From contig NZ_CAAAIM010000013.1 of NCBI RefSeq assembly GCF_900639985.1, positions 1-45,245 on the forward strand: a stretch of DNA of 45,245 bases, written 5' to 3'. Source of the stretch: Legionella rowbothamii. Lineage in GTDB: Bacteria; Pseudomonadota; Gammaproteobacteria; Legionellales; Legionellaceae. A program made the position numbers and the translations under genes. The notes under the pieces were generated by a model. That model was not told the DNA's origin. It saw only the letters and a program-made list of their open reading frames with translations, and made no database searches. Every line of letters begins with the position of its first letter. Within the stretch, counting starts at the first letter, position 1. Of the stretch, positions 34,098 through 43,783 are shown piece after piece.

Positions 34098-34193
34098 TGG
34101 TCTCAAGGGCGGTAAAAATGAAAGATATTTTTGAATATTTTCTCGAACCAAAATGGAATTTTCTCCGACACCTCCTGTAAAAATAAAGGCAAA
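34098..34193 (-). pseudogene. ackA: Acetate kinase fragment
   Basis: Minus strand reads PFAFIFTGGVGENSILVREN then IQKYLSFL. F-T-G-G-x-G-E-N-S with a following V-R-E is the acetate/propionate kinase signature near the C-terminus. Only about 30 codons survive, with a stop just before. It lies next to the phosphoketolase gene, which makes acetyl phosphate, the AckA substrate, so the pair was probably a former xfp-ackA unit. Confidence 0.65.
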
Positions 34194-34510
34194 CGGCTAT
34201 CATATTCCATTTACGGTTTATCTGATTCAGCCAATAAGGCCTCATGTGCACTCTCTAGCGGGAGCTTTGGAATATTACCTGTTAAGAAATCACATTCGAA
34301 AATAAGACTTTGATTAGATTGTAAATCATGACTTAGAAGATAATTAGAATTATACTTAATGAACCTAGATTAAAAATCTAGCATACTGTCTGCATTATTA
34401 GCCATAATTGCCCACTTCTTTAATTTATTCACATTAGTATTTTAAGCAAATTATGAGTTCTATATAATACCTATTCAAATTAGGTGTACCTATTTTAAAA
34501 TGAGAAAGAA
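34194..34510. other. Intergenic stretch before phosphoketolase
   Basis: Just over 300 bases. Minus-strand sequence about 34200-34310 is open (SLIFECDFLTGNIPKLPLES, AHEALLAESDKP) and might be more ackA-linked coding relic, not assigned. The right part is the AT-rich upstream region of xfp with GAGAAAG before the ATG. Confidence 0.35.
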
Positions 34511-36892
34511 ATGCTTGCCCAAGATGTTCTTAACAAGATAGATAGGTATTGGCGTGCAGCTAATTACTTATCAGTAGGTCAAATTTATTTGCGTGATAAT
34601 CCACTACTTAAGCGCGAGTTAGTTTTTTCAGATATTAAGCCCAGATTATTAGGCCATTGGGGAACCACTCCAGGTCAAAATTTTATTTATGCCCACTTAA
34701 ATCATATTATAAAAAAATATGATTTAAACATGATGTACATTTCAGGACCAGGCCATGGTGGTCCTGCAGTTGTAGCGAATGCATACCTTGAAGGCACATA
34801 TAGTGAGCTATATCCTGAAATTACCCAAGACGAAGAAGGGGTACGCAAGTTATTTGCTCAATTTTCATTCCCAGGCGGGATTCCAAGCCATGCATCCCCA
34901 GAATGCCCAGGCTCTATCCATGAAGGGGGTGAATTAGGTTACTCTTTAAGTCATGCTTTTGGGGCTGTATTTGATAATCCAGATTTATTTGTTGCTTGTG
35001 TTATTGGAGATGGGGAAGCAGAAACCGGGGCTCTTTCAACCGCATGGCATTCCAATAAATTTATATGTCCAGTAACCGACGGAGTGGTATTACCCATTCT
35101 TCACTTAAATGGATATAAAATAGCGAATCCAACCATCTTGGCTCGTATTACGAATGAAGAGCTGGAACAATTGTTTTATGGCTATGGTTGGACCCCGTAT
35201 TGGGTGGAGGGAGATGATCCTCACGTGATGCATGAGAAGATGGCTTCCATTCTTGAGCAAGTCATCGAGCAGATTAAACTTATTCAATATGATGCGCGTT
35301 CTAATAAGAGTACGCAACGCCCACGTTGGCCCATGATTATTTTAAAGACTCCTAAGGGTTGGACGGCTCCTAAGATGGTAGATGGGGTCCAGATTGAAGG
35401 AACCTTTCGTTCTCATCAAGTACCCGTTTCTAATTGCTCTAGTGACATGGGGCATTTAAAAATCTTGGAACAATGGCTTAAAAGTTATCAACCCGAAGTT
35501 TTATTTGATGAGCAGGGTAAATTATTCAATGAGTTAAGAGTTATTGCCCCTGAGAATGAAAAGCGGATGAGTGCTAATCCTCATACTAATGGTGGTTTGT
35601 TATTAAAGACACTTAATTTACCTGATCCAGGTGATTATTCTGTAACAATCTCAGAACGCGGCATGCAAGGAATAGGTGATACACGTGTTTTTGGGGCATA
35701 CTTGAGGGATATAATTCGGTTAAATTCAAACAATTTCCGTGTATTTGGACCAGACGAAACCATATCCAATGGCTTAGAAGCGGTATTTGAAGCGACCAAA
35801 CGTCAATGGGATACTCAAACTCTGCCTAATGACAATTTTTTATCCACACAAGGCAGAGTACTGGAAGTATTAAGTGAGCATCAATGTGAGGGGTGGTTGG
35901 AGGGATACTTATTAACTGGTCGCCATGGTCTTTTTAACTGTTATGAAGCCTTCATCCACATTATTAGTTCTATGTTTAACCAACATGCCAAATGGTTAAA
36001 AGTTACATCATCTATTCCTTGGCGTAAAAAAATCGCTTCCCTTAATTACTTGCTGACCTCTCATGTTTGGCGGCAAGACCACAATGGATTTTCTCACCAA
36101 GATCCAGGGTTTATTGATCATGTAATTAATAAGAAAGCAGAAATAATTCGCGTCTACCTTCCACCGGATGCAAATTGTTTATTATCTATCATGCATCATT
36201 GTTTACAGAGTAAACATTACGTCAATGTAGTCATTGCAGGAAAACATCCAGCACCACAATGGCTTTCCTTCGATGAAGCAAAGCAACATTGTGCCAATGG
36301 AATAGGTGTTTGGGAATGGGCAAGTCACAATAATGGAAAATCTCCTGATGTCATTATGGCTTGTGCAGGAGATGTTCCTACTCTTGAAACATTAGCTGCA
36401 GTTTCTATTTTACGTGCTGAATTACCCGATATAAAAATTCGTGTTATTAATGTCGTTGATTTAATGAAATTGCAACCCGATTATGAACACCCACATGGAT
36501 TAAATGATGAAGAGTACAATTGTTTGTTTCTTGAGGATAAACCCATCATTTTTGCATATCATGGATATCCATGGCTCATTCATCGATTGACCAGTAATCG
36601 GTCAAATCACAGAAACATACATGTCAGAGGATATAGAGAAGAGGGTACAATCACCACCCCTTTTGATATGACTGTATTAAACAAATTAGACCGCTTTCAC
36701 TTGGTTCTCGATGTTCTTAATTGTTTACCTGCCACAGGTTACAAAGAGCAAAAACTAATTGAGCACATTAAATTAAAATTATTGGAGCACGAGAGCTACA
36801 TAAGGCAACATGGGCAAGACTTACCGGAAATTAGAACATGGAAATGGGACTCCAAGGTAGTTCATACTCAAAACGCAAGCTTAGCGAAGTAA
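34511..36892 (+). CDS. xfp: Phosphoketolase (xylulose-5-P / fructose-6-P)
   Basis: A 793-residue intact enzyme of normal length. It carries the phosphoketolase landmarks: [59 protein letters not shown] with the catalytic histidines, and [14 protein letters not shown] of the thiamine-diphosphate-binding region. It splits xylulose 5-phosphate (or fructose 6-phosphate) with phosphate to acetyl phosphate and glyceraldehyde 3-phosphate (or erythrose 4-phosphate), in the cytosol, needing ThDP and Mg2+. Neighbour: acetate kinase relic upstream. With ackA gone, acetyl phosphate would need another user such as phosphotransacetylase or chromosomal ackA elsewhere. Confidence 0.95.
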   Translation: MLAQDVLNKIDRYWRAANYLSVGQIYLRDNPLLKRELVFSDIKPRLLGHWGTTPGQNFIYAHLNHIIKKYDLNMMYISGPGHGGPAVVANAYLEGTYSELYPEITQDEEGVRKLFAQFSFPGGIPSHASPECPGSIHEGGELGYSLSHAFGAVFDNPDLFVACVIGDGEAETGALSTAWHSNKFICPVTDGVVLPILHLNGYKIANPTILARITNEELEQLFYGYGWTPYWVEGDDPHVMHEKMASILEQVIEQIKLIQYDARSNKSTQRPRWPMIILKTPKGWTAPKMVDGVQIEGTFRSHQVPVSNCSSDMGHLKILEQWLKSYQPEVLFDEQGKLFNELRVIAPENEKRMSANPHTNGGLLLKTLNLPDPGDYSVTISERGMQGIGDTRVFGAYLRDIIRLNSNNFRVFGPDETISNGLEAVFEATKRQWDTQTLPNDNFLSTQGRVLEVLSEHQCEGWLEGYLLTGRHGLFNCYEAFIHIISSMFNQHAKWLKVTSSIPWRKKIASLNYLLTSHVWRQDHNGFSHQDPGFIDHVINKKAEIIRVYLPPDANCLLSIMHHCLQSKHYVNVVIAGKHPAPQWLSFDEAKQHCANGIGVWEWASHNNGKSPDVIMACAGDVPTLETLAAVSILRAELPDIKIRVINVVDLMKLQPDYEHPHGLNDEEYNCLFLEDKPIIFAYHGYPWLIHRLTSNRSNHRNIHVRGYREEGTITTPFDMTVLNKLDRFHLVLDVLNCLPATGYKEQKLIEHIKLKLLEHESYIRQHGQDLPEIRTWKWDSKVVHTQNASLAK

Positions 36893-36894
36893 CT

Positions 36895-36917
36895 AAGGTC
36901 ATCCTTAAGATGACCTT
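36895..36917. terminator. Hairpin terminator of xfp
   Basis: AAGGTCATC and GATGACCTT pair around CTTAA three bases after the stop codon. The tract TTTCAATTATG that follows is only moderately U-rich. It can also serve the hsp20 relic from the other side. Confidence 0.7.
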
Positions 36918-36921
36918 TCAA

Positions 36922-37340
36922 TTATGATATTTTTACCTCGATTTGTTTTTCAACATTTGATTCTTTTTTAGGAATTACAAACGTTAAGAACTCCATGTTT
37001 ATAAGAGCCTCAATTTTTGATTCATCAACAGATTGAGGCAGGCTAAAACGACGATATAATTGTCCTTACACTCTCTCCATGCATGAATAAGTGTCTTCAT
37101 TCTCAGACTTTTCAAAGTGCCTTTGACCATGAATAGTTAATACAGTATTGGTTAATGAAACTTTGATATCTTCTTTATTCATCCCAGAAATGTCTGCAAC
37201 AACGATAAATTTATCTTTTTCTTCCTTAATATCCGCAGCTGTGGAGCCCATGCCTATCAGTCGATTCTTTAAAAAAATGTTCTAACATTTGATTTAATGT
37301 CTTTAGGAAAAGGTAAATAGTTGTTCTTTTTTAGCTCCAT
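36922..37340 (-). pseudogene. Hsp20-family small heat-shock protein, frameshifted
   Basis: Start MELKKNNYLPFPKDIKSN, then a frameshift and stop; MGSTAADIKEEKDKFIVVAD, ISGMNKEDIKVSLTNTVLTI, HGQRHFEKSENED; an in-frame TAA after MERV; then GQLYRRFSLPQSVDESKIEA and IPKKESNVEKQIEVKIS. The alpha-crystallin domain is present in order, with the usual FSLP. There are two or more breaks, so no full chaperone is made. Confidence 0.85.
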
Positions 37341-37410
37341 AAAAAAATTAATTCAACCCAATAAATGAAGCGGACAATCTATTTTCAAGTCATTAAGAAG
37401 TATAAATTAG

Positions 37411-38235
37411 TTATCCAAAAAAAGGCCGTAATCGTTTTGCGGCAGCACGTTTTTCTAATTGTTCAGATGTTCCTGGGTTATCAAACTGTTTAATAGAGTA
37501 ATTGGGGTTTGGGTTATAGACACTAGGCATTAGGTGAAGTACTTGTTCGGTTTCTTTAAGCAAATTATTGAGTTGGTAGTCAAGCAAAGGTTTTTTATTT
37601 ACTTGGAGGTAGAGCTGTTTTCCCTGCTCAAGACCATTCATGATGGCTTGGTGAAAATGTGAAATAGGTCCCCTTAAGGCCGCAATGTAATCCAAAATAG
37701 GCTCTCCCGCTTGTAATTTTATAATCTGTTCCATTTCCGAATCAAGCTTGTGTACTACGTCTAAAAACTGATTTTGTTTGTCCAGTAGTCTGGAGAATTC
37801 TTTTGTTATAAGGTGATGTTTTTGAGACCGTCTATCCCGTAATGCAAAAGAAGTATGGGTATTTTTATATCGCTCAATAATTTTAGACAGATAACCAGTT
37901 AATATGGCTAAAATATTTAGGATCTGTTTTAAATCTTCATTGCCTACTGCATAGGCTAATCGATCTATATTCATTTTAGCTGACTGCTGCGGTTGAATTC
38001 CAAGATAATACAACAAATTATGATCAAGACTTAATAAAAAGCTCAAAGCATCTTCGCAGCTTAAACGATATTGCAGCGTTAATTGAATTTTGAGTATTAC
38101 ATCTTCATCAGAAGAGCCGTCATCGTCACTATCAGTTGTTACTTGCAAAAGTTTACTTAATAAAGATTGAGTCTCATTAAGGTATAATTTAGCTTCATTT
38201 ATTAAATGATCAATTTTGTTCGCTATGCTGTTCAT
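37411..38235 (-). CDS. Helical protein of unknown function (putative effector)
   Basis: A 274-residue intact, mostly alpha-helical protein: IANKIDHLINEAKLYLNETQ, SLLSKLLQVTTDSDDDGSSD (acidic loop), ILNILAILTGYLSKIIERYK, IKLQAGEPILDYIAALRGPI. The last residues are basic (EKRAAAKRLRPFFG). No family recognised. No conserved partner genes. The start ATG at 38235 has only a weak ribosome binding site. A role as effector is suggested solely by the setting. Confidence 0.65.
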   Translation of the reverse strand: MNSIANKIDHLINEAKLYLNETQSLLSKLLQVTTDSDDDGSSDEDVILKIQLTLQYRLSCEDALSFLLSLDHNLLYYLGIQPQQSAKMNIDRLAYAVGNEDLKQILNILAILTGYLSKIIERYKNTHTSFALRDRRSQKHHLITKEFSRLLDKQNQFLDVVHKLDSEMEQIIKLQAGEPILDYIAALRGPISHFHQAIMNGLEQGKQLYLQVNKKPLLDYQLNNLLKETEQVLHLMPSVYNPNPNYSIKQFDNPGTSEQLEKRAAAKRLRPFFG

Positions 38236-38296
38236 AAAAATCTAGATTTTATAATGTTGTCATGACCAAATAAATTGGGCCTGTTTTTTCTCAAAG

Positions 38297-38533
38297 TTAT
38301 TTATATTCTCTAATGTAGTTATATCCTGCCGAGGGTAAAGTGATTAGCTGCACACCTCGCCTATTAATGAAATCATTCACAAAACAGCATACCACATCTG
38401 TTGGAGGAACTGCCCCGATATTTTCTGAATTCAGATCGAAACCATAATAATTAATTTCATGATGATGGAGTTGATTTACTTGATCAAAAATGGGCCGTTG
38501 ATATCTTTGTGTGCTAAAAAAAGAAATTTTCAT
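38297..38533 (-). pseudogene. D-lactate dehydrogenase-type (2-hydroxyacid dehydrogenase) N-terminal fragment
   Basis: MKISFFSTQRYQRPIFDQVN, then FDLNSENIGAVPP, VVCCFVNDFINRRGVQLITL, PSAGYNYIREYK. D-LDH/2-hydroxyacid dehydrogenases begin M-K-I-x-x-F-S-T-x-x-Y-D-R and run on to V-F-V-N-D and R-G-V-x-L-I-A-L-R-x-A-G-F-N. After this the NAD-binding domain is missing and a few residues are deleted internally. A relic of about 78 codons. Confidence 0.65.
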
Positions 38534-38680
38534 AAATACTTCGTGAATCAGCGAATTATATTCTGCATCTTAATTCATAATATGAAAGAAAATCCAATAA
38601 GATTTTTCCGCAGCAAAATGTTAGAATTGAAAACTAGCTCCGATTTTATAGGTCATATTACTTTTTCTAAAGGACATAGA

Positions 38681-39055
38681 ATGAAAAATAGACTATTTAT
38701 TCTTCTGATTGCATTTACTACGCCCTTGATAGCCAGTGATTTGGGTAAGCAGACCTATGAAATAACATGCAAAACTTGCCATGCTCCTCCCTTTGCTAAA
38801 GGGATGCATGCTCCTGCTGCCTTTGATAAAAAAGCCTGGAGTATCAGATTTAATAAAGCTGAAATGGAATTGAAAGACCACCCAGAACAATTCAAAACAG
38901 CAATGGATTATTTATTCTATAAAGCAAGTATTGGAAAAGGATTAATGCCTCATGGAGGTTTATGTAAAGAAGCTGATATACCGCATAAAAATTGCTCTGA
39001 CAAAGCGATAAAAGAAGCTATTTATTATATGGCAAACATAACAATAGATAATTAA
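38681..39055 (+). CDS. Secreted c-type cytochrome (cytochrome c5-like)
   Basis: 124 residues from the ATG at 38681, supported by AAAGGA eight bases upstream and a signal peptide MKNRLFILLIAFTTPLIAS. CKTCH at about residues 30-34 of the precursor is the heme-attachment motif; the mature chain has GKGLMPHGGLCKEADIPHKN, and the methionine in LMPHGG is the likely axial ligand, with two further cysteines as in c5-type proteins. It would carry electrons in the periplasm. An IS end begins 12 bases past the stop. Confidence 0.85.
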   Translation: MKNRLFILLIAFTTPLIASDLGKQTYEITCKTCHAPPFAKGMHAPAAFDKKAWSIRFNKAEMELKDHPEQFKTAMDYLFYKASIGKGLMPHGGLCKEADIPHKNCSDKAIKEAIYYMANITIDN

Positions 39056-39066
39056 ATGAATTTGTT

Positions 39067-39083
39067 GGCTCTGTTGCAAAAAC
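39067..39083. repeat. Solo IS6-type (group 1) terminal repeat
   Basis: GGCTCTGTTGCAAAAAC matches the terminal repeat of the 21689-22519 element. No transposase follows; a resolvase relic does. Confidence 0.6.
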
Positions 39084-39108
39084 GGAATTAGTTTAAAATG
39101 GAAAAATG

Positions 39109-39225
39109 TTTCTGGATATCGTGGGTGTATTTGCTGAGTTTGAAACAAATTTACGCCGAGAACAACCAACTATAAGGCATTACTCGAGCTAAAGAAAATA
39201 ACGTCTATAAAGGAAAAAAGGCCTA
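39109..39225 (+). pseudogene. Serine resolvase fragment (middle part)
   Basis: FLDIVGVFAEFETNLRREQ, a frameshift, then GITRAKENNVYKGKK. This is the E-helix and linker of Tn3-type resolvases (I-x-G-x-F-A-E-F-E-x-x-x-R-x-E-R ... A-K-x-x-G-V-Y-K-G). Both ends are missing. Confidence 0.65.
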
Positions 39226-39420
39226 TGTCATGGCCAAAACAAAGGAAGTGCTTGGAGTTTGGGGAAGCATTGTATGCTACAACAAACCACATGGCAATTT
39301 CATTCTGATTAATCAGACTTAATGGGGCTATTTGAGAGAGAAACCGGCCCTCTCTCTTATATCATTTTTAAAATTTATCAGACCTAAAGGCATCTCAACG
39401 AAACATTTGCTTCATTTAAA
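39226..39420. other. Spacer with a hairpin
   Basis: GAGAGAG and CTCTCTC pair around AAACCGGCC at 39334-39356, followed by TATATCATTTTT, a terminator-like structure. A 30-codon plus-strand frame (MAKTKEVLGVWGSIVCYNKP) precedes it and was not recognised. Confidence 0.4.
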
Positions 39421-40125
39421 TCAATTTAAAAATCCTTTTTTAAATCCAAACTCGTTTGTATTAGCAGTAGAGTCTGGTTTTTGAGTTTTAGTTTTATTAG
39501 ATAAACTCAAAAAAGAAAATTGATTTAAAATTGTCTCAGCTGGTTGAGCGTCATTTCTTAACTTGTTTATGACTTCATAAGCGCTTAAACATTTGCTGCC
39601 GGGAAGGCAATGCCTTTTATCATATTCTTTAACAAACAGAGTGTCTTCCTCAAAATTCATTTTTATACCCACTGGACCTACATAATCGATGCGTTTATTT
39701 TTTTTCAATAATTCATTTGCTTCGTTGATAGTAAATGAATCCTTTAAATCCTGAGAAGAAAATTGAGACAAAATATAGCTTACGCTCCGGCTTGTTTTGG
39801 CATTATTAACTAACGCGACTAGAATCGCCCCTTTATCTAACCCAGAAATATCGACTTTGGAAATTGGCGTTGGATTTTTCTTTGCGGTATACCACCTCAC
39901 CTCTATAACTTCACCTAAATTTAATTTATTTTCAAATTCCTGCATATCTTCCATGGATTCGCATACATAGAGCTCCGTTCTACCCTCCAACCCACTCCTA
40001 TTCACCGCACAAATTATCGCCTCATCCGCGGCTATATTAAGCAAATTTTGAATTTTATCAGTATTTGAAATATCAAGTTCTTTCAACTCAAGGGTGACAT
40101 CGTTTGCTTTGCCAATAAATTTCAT
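39421..40125 (-). CDS. Hypothetical protein
   Basis: A 234-residue intact protein with a strong ribosome binding site (GAGAGGAG seven bases before the ATG). The sequence is mixed alpha/beta (VTLELKELDISNTDKIQNLL, EGRTELYVCESMEDMQEF, VDISGLDKGAILVALVNNAK) with a Lys/Thr/Asn-rich tail that ends FGFKKGFLN. No family recognised. It is probably soluble. A resolvase relic and IS end lie upstream of its terminator side, so it may be a foreign gene. Possible effector, by context only. Confidence 0.65.
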   Translation of the reverse strand: MKFIGKANDVTLELKELDISNTDKIQNLLNIAADEAIICAVNRSGLEGRTELYVCESMEDMQEFENKLNLGEVIEVRWYTAKKNPTPISKVDISGLDKGAILVALVNNAKTSRSVSYILSQFSSQDLKDSFTINEANELLKKNKRIDYVGPVGIKMNFEEDTLFVKEYDKRHCLPGSKCLSAYEVINKLRNDAQPAETILNQFSFLSLSNKTKTQKPDSTANTNEFGFKKGFLN

Positions 40126-40378
40126 TGCTGTTTACTCCTCTCAATTTTAAAGATCTTCCTAAGCTCAAGAAATGTATCAAAATAAACTTTGCGTTGAAAG
40201 ATATTGCAGAGTGATCGTTTAGAAAGCCTGTATTTCCCCTGTATATTGTTTTTTAGGAAATCACTCAAATGAAGTGAGATGGGTTTCTTGGCTAGAATAA
40301 AAAGCAAAGGAACTTGAGCCAAATACATTTTTTATGTGCTAAATATATATATACGGAAGACTATAATTTAGGCGAATG

Positions 40379-41539
40379 CTAGAACAATACACCTGATTCA
40401 ATAAGCAACCGCTCTTGTGAGCGTTTTATACCCTCCAGACCAAAGGCCGAGCCCGCAGTAATATTGTTTGCCTGCACGAGGGAAGCTTCACCGCGTGCAA
40501 AAAAGATTCCTCGCTGATAAGTTGGTGTTAGTGTTAGCGACCAAGCGTTACTCCCATGACCATAAGCTACATTGGTTCCCCCTGCTGTATCAATATATTC
40601 GGCACGACCAGCGATGCTCCAATAGGTATTGAAAGCAAATTTTGTCGCTAGAGCAACGCCATAAGTCGATGCGAAGTCCAGTAGACCGACGCTTGGATCT
40701 TTGGGGACATGAGTAAATTGTAATGTAGGGCTTACCGTCAATCGTCCGAAATTATAAGAATAGATTAAGTCATAAATTTGACTGTTATTCTGTGCCAGTG
40801 GAGTCACAAGACTGGATACCTTGTCATGTTTGATGTTGCCGGAAGCTACTACGCTTAAGCTATGTTTTGAATTAATAGTATAGGTCACCAACCCAGAGAG
40901 CCAGTTAAGCTGTCCGGAATAAAAACCATCGCTTAAAGCAACTGAGCCACTGAAGGCCCCATGGGTGTAATTCATTTGCACGCCACGATTAAGATCATTA
41001 GTCTGATTCCATAGTAGGCCCCGCTCAATATTAAAATTTTGGAAGGTAAAGTTATTTTCATTGCCGATGAGAGTGAATAATTTGCCCGCCATTATCGAAA
41101 AATTATCACTAGGAGCTAATTTAATAAAAGCTATTGGAACGGGGCCAAAAAAATCGCGAGTCATATCGTCCATGCGCAAATAAGGAGTGCCTAGAGCTGG
41201 CAAAGAATATCCACCTGCCTGAACATAAAACTGCAGCAAACCTTTGTTATTCTGGATAAATAGCTGGACATTATCTACATCGAGCAGTGAATTTGGATTT
41301 CGCCTTACAGGATTATTCTGCGACAGGCCAAGGCCGCTTATGACGCCGTTGATATAAATCTTTCCCAGAGAACCAGCCTCAATATCAAATGGATTAGAAT
41401 TGGCAACAAGTGGGCCTGTCATCGTAGGATAGGGTAAAGAAATTGAAGTCGTTTCAGTTTCTGTAGTCTTAGCCCAGATTGGCATTGTTAGAAAACCAAA
41501 AGCGGCATAAAGTAAAATCTGAACAATAAATTTTTTCAT
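40379..41539 (-). CDS. Outer-membrane porin-like beta-barrel protein
   Basis: 386 residues with a clean signal peptide (MKKFIVQILLYAAFGFLTMP, cut after IWA). The mature chain is rich in alternating strands ending in aromatic residues: LQFYVQAGGYSLPALGTPYL, GVQMNYTHGAFSGSVALSDG, LTVSPTLQFTHVPKDPSVG, WSLTLTPTYQRGIFFARGEA, and ends LIESGVLF with a terminal Phe, the outer-membrane insertion signal. It would be a porin of the bbp2/OmpL-like type. The resolvase pseudogene ends right at its start codon, so its own promoter may be lost. Confidence 0.8.
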   Translation of the reverse strand: MKKFIVQILLYAAFGFLTMPIWAKTTETETTSISLPYPTMTGPLVANSNPFDIEAGSLGKIYINGVISGLGLSQNNPVRRNPNSLLDVDNVQLFIQNNKGLLQFYVQAGGYSLPALGTPYLRMDDMTRDFFGPVPIAFIKLAPSDNFSIMAGKLFTLIGNENNFTFQNFNIERGLLWNQTNDLNRGVQMNYTHGAFSGSVALSDGFYSGQLNWLSGLVTYTINSKHSLSVVASGNIKHDKVSSLVTPLAQNNSQIYDLIYSYNFGRLTVSPTLQFTHVPKDPSVGLLDFASTYGVALATKFAFNTYWSIAGRAEYIDTAGGTNVAYGHGSNAWSLTLTPTYQRGIFFARGEASLVQANNITAGSAFGLEGIKRSQERLLIESGVLF

Positions 41540-41964
41540 AGAGTTATGTATCGATAAAAACTGGCGCCTGCAGCTACTAATCCAGCCTTTGTTCTTTCCT
41601 GCATTAGGCGGCGTTCAAATTGAGCTAGAGAAGAAAAAATATTAAAAATTAGCTCTTCTGAAGCGGTAGTTGTATCTATAGCACCATCGCAGAGCGATCG
41701 AAATCCAATGCCTTTTTTTCCTAAATCTTCAACTAAAATAACTAAATGCGCCATGGAGTGACCCAATCGATCTAATCGCTACACCCATAAAGTGTCACCA
41801 GCGTTCAATTCAGCTCTACATTTATCTAATCCAGGCCGCTCAGTGCGTACTCCAGAAATTCTGTCGATGAATATTTTATTTTTAGCGCAACCTGCTGCTG
41901 CACGTTGCAATTGAACATCCTGGTCATTCGTGCTAACACGAGCATATCCTACTAATTTTGGCAT
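41536..41964 (-). pseudogene. Tn3-type serine resolvase, nonsense-mutated and missing its HTH
   Basis: MPKLVGYARVSTNDQDVQLQ gives the catalytic Ser in R-V-S-T. After GDTLWV comes TAG where the family has W, then RLDRLGHSMAHLVILVEDLG and FSSLAQFERRLMQERTKAGL. One amber codon splits the gene and the C-terminal R-G-R-K-G-R-P-K and HTH are lost at the porin start. The N-terminal catalytic half is otherwise good. Confidence 0.9.
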
Positions 41965-42225
41965 GTTATTTTCATCATAATTTGATGATAAATCGGGAAA
42001 ATAATACTTTGTTTCATAAGATGGGTAGATGATACACTTGCATTGCTATTAAGCCAATAAAATTTTCTTCTTAACAAACGAGCGTTTTATGAGGCCTCAT
42101 GCTAGTTGATTTTTTACTAATGAGCCATACCAGCCCTACGCAAAATATCCTGTAACACTGACGCATGATGATAAAGAATTTATTGATGCTTACCGACGCG
42201 ATTACAACAAACTCGATATGCCTTA
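41965..42225. other. Spacer with an unassigned coding relic
   Basis: Around 42110-42225 the plus strand is open as PYAKYPVTLTHDDKEFIDAY then RRDYNKLDMPYNGSF. Not recognised. No other feature seen. Confidence 0.3.
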
Positions 42226-42445
42226 CAATGGTTCCTTTGCAATAAAGACTCAATTCACAAAAATTTAAGATTTGGGCAGATCTCAACTGTATAAGCGGAA
42301 TTGTTCATTGATGAGATACTTCGGAACGTGTTCTATACATTCAAATAGTGAACGGTCCTTTTTGAAACATGCCCATGATTTCAAATCTTCGAACGAGTTT
42401 TCTCAGGCGTTTGAGCTTGCCGTGGTTGGCTTTTAACCGAATATT
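42226..42445 (-). mobile_element. IS6-type (group 1) degenerate left-end fragment
   Basis: GGTTCCTTTGCAATAAAG is a decayed terminal repeat (compare GGCTCCGTTGCAAAAAC). It is followed by GGGCAGATCTCAACTGTATA and TTGTTCATTGATGAGA, which track the 21689 element base by base with many changes. The transposase cannot be read through. Confidence 0.6.
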
Positions 42446-42469
42446 TCGATATTTTATTTGCAGCTATTA

Positions 42470-42590
42470 TACCTCTGTATTCTATAAAAACTAAAATTTC
42501 GCTAATTGGGTTCGGCGGATCAAATACAACCACTGACAATGAGAGTTGACCGCATTTCACAAATTCAACCCATAAATCCAAATTAGAAAA
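42470..42590 (-). pseudogene. Fragment resembling the start of an LRR effector
   Basis: Minus strand reads DLWVEFVKCGQLSLSVVVFD then ISEILVFIEYRGI. V-K-C-G-Q-L-x-L matches LEVVKCGQLRLDSE of the LRR protein at 24268-24897, and the following SEILVFIEY runs parallel to SREIFSALKY. Only a motif-sized piece survives. Confidence 0.35.
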
Positions 42591-42601
42591 ACAAGCCTAT
42601 C

Positions 42602-43783
42602 TTATAGACTGGTTGAGTAGGATTGGCTGACATTAGCAAGTTCTTGAGATGTTGAGATTAACTCAAGCTTTTCAGTTGCAAGCTGAATCCAAGCATCGCC
42701 AATACAGTTTATTGTCATAATCTTAGCAGCCCAACCAGCAATCAACATCATATATGCTGATAATTCTCCTCCAGAAACCATACGATAATCTTTCGCTGCA
42801 GTAAGAAATGTTTTATATTCTGCTGGATTATCAATTAAGCTTTCTGTCCTTTTCATCAAATCAATCGCCTCTTCAGATGAAAGCTGTTCATTTTCTTGTA
42901 ATTTAGCAACTAACGCAATCATCTCATTACAAGCCTTTTTAAAATCAATAGGATAGTCTAGATGTTGTGATAATTTTGTTTCGATATTTTGATGAAGCTG
43001 ATGTAATGAATTATATAAATCATTTTTCATGATACTTTTTATAGAATTAAAAATACGTTGAGCTAATGTCTTTTCAGCATTAGGAGTACGATTTTCACCA
43101 CCTAAAAACATTACCTGCTCTACAACATTTGCAGCATCAAATTGATGGCGGCCTACTTTTCCCAAAGGATAATTATTAAAATCGTAGCCTTCGCCATAGT
43201 TTCGGACCTGAAAATTGTCTGATAAAAATAGATAATCCATGTCATCACTAGTTGCATATGCATCCCAATTTATCTTCAAGCGTAACAGAAATTTTTCATT
43301 AAAATTATGAGCTAATTCTTGGGCTAAATAAGGACATTTGCTTGTAATAACTTCTAGAGGAGCTGTCGTTGATGTGGCGGTATAAAAAGAAACTAGCTTT
43401 TTAGCTTCAGACTCAATCGACATAAGTTCCAATTTAAAATAAAACGCTGTGATTACATCATATTTTTGATAAGATAACCGTTCCTTGGCATCGCCAATAT
43501 TATTCTTTGCAGCATAATGTAGTATCAGTCGAGGCATACAATCATTTGAGTAGATCTCAATTTCCTTGTATCGATTATAGATATTCTCCATTTGGTCTTT
43601 TAGCGGTTCAGGAAGAAGAGACAACGTTACAAATTCTATAATATCTTTAGCTCCACCTAGATGAGATAACGGTATTGCATCGCCTAATCCACCTAATTTA
43701 GCCTCATTTGTATTCCCTGTGAGTCTTAAACCTACATTACTTTTAGCCAAGGGCACGAGATCTTTGGAGGTAAATAATGGCAC
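42602..43783 (-). CDS. Hypothetical protein, putative effector
   Basis: 393 residues. The GTG at 43783 is used because GGAG lies five bases before it and the protein then starts MPLFTSKDLVPLAKSNVGLR. Mainly helical: EPLKDQMENIYNRYKEIEIY, DVITAFYFKLELMSIESEAK, FLLRLKINWDAYATSDDMDY, KACNEMIALVAKLQENEQLS. No family recognised and no clear membrane segment. C-terminus is polar (VSQSYSTSL). Predicted effector by composition and setting only. Confidence 0.65.
   Translation of the reverse strand: MPLFTSKDLVPLAKSNVGLRLTGNTNEAKLGGLGDAIPLSHLGGAKDIIEFVTLSLLPEPLKDQMENIYNRYKEIEIYSNDCMPRLILHYAAKNNIGDAKERLSYQKYDVITAFYFKLELMSIESEAKKLVSFYTATSTTAPLEVITSKCPYLAQELAHNFNEKFLLRLKINWDAYATSDDMDYLFLSDNFQVRNYGEGYDFNNYPLGKVGRHQFDAANVVEQVMFLGGENRTPNAEKTLAQRIFNSIKSIMKNDLYNSLHQLHQNIETKLSQHLDYPIDFKKACNEMIALVAKLQENEQLSSEEAIDLMKRTESLIDNPAEYKTFLTAAKDYRMVSGGELSAYMMLIAGWAAKIMTINCIGDAWIQLATEKLELISTSQELANVSQSYSTSL

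Noticed and set aside
40122..40328. 68-codon minus-strand frame overlapping the start of the 39421-40125 gene by four bases.
   Set aside because: No recognised motif or start signal; the strong ribosome binding site of the next gene lies inside its tail.
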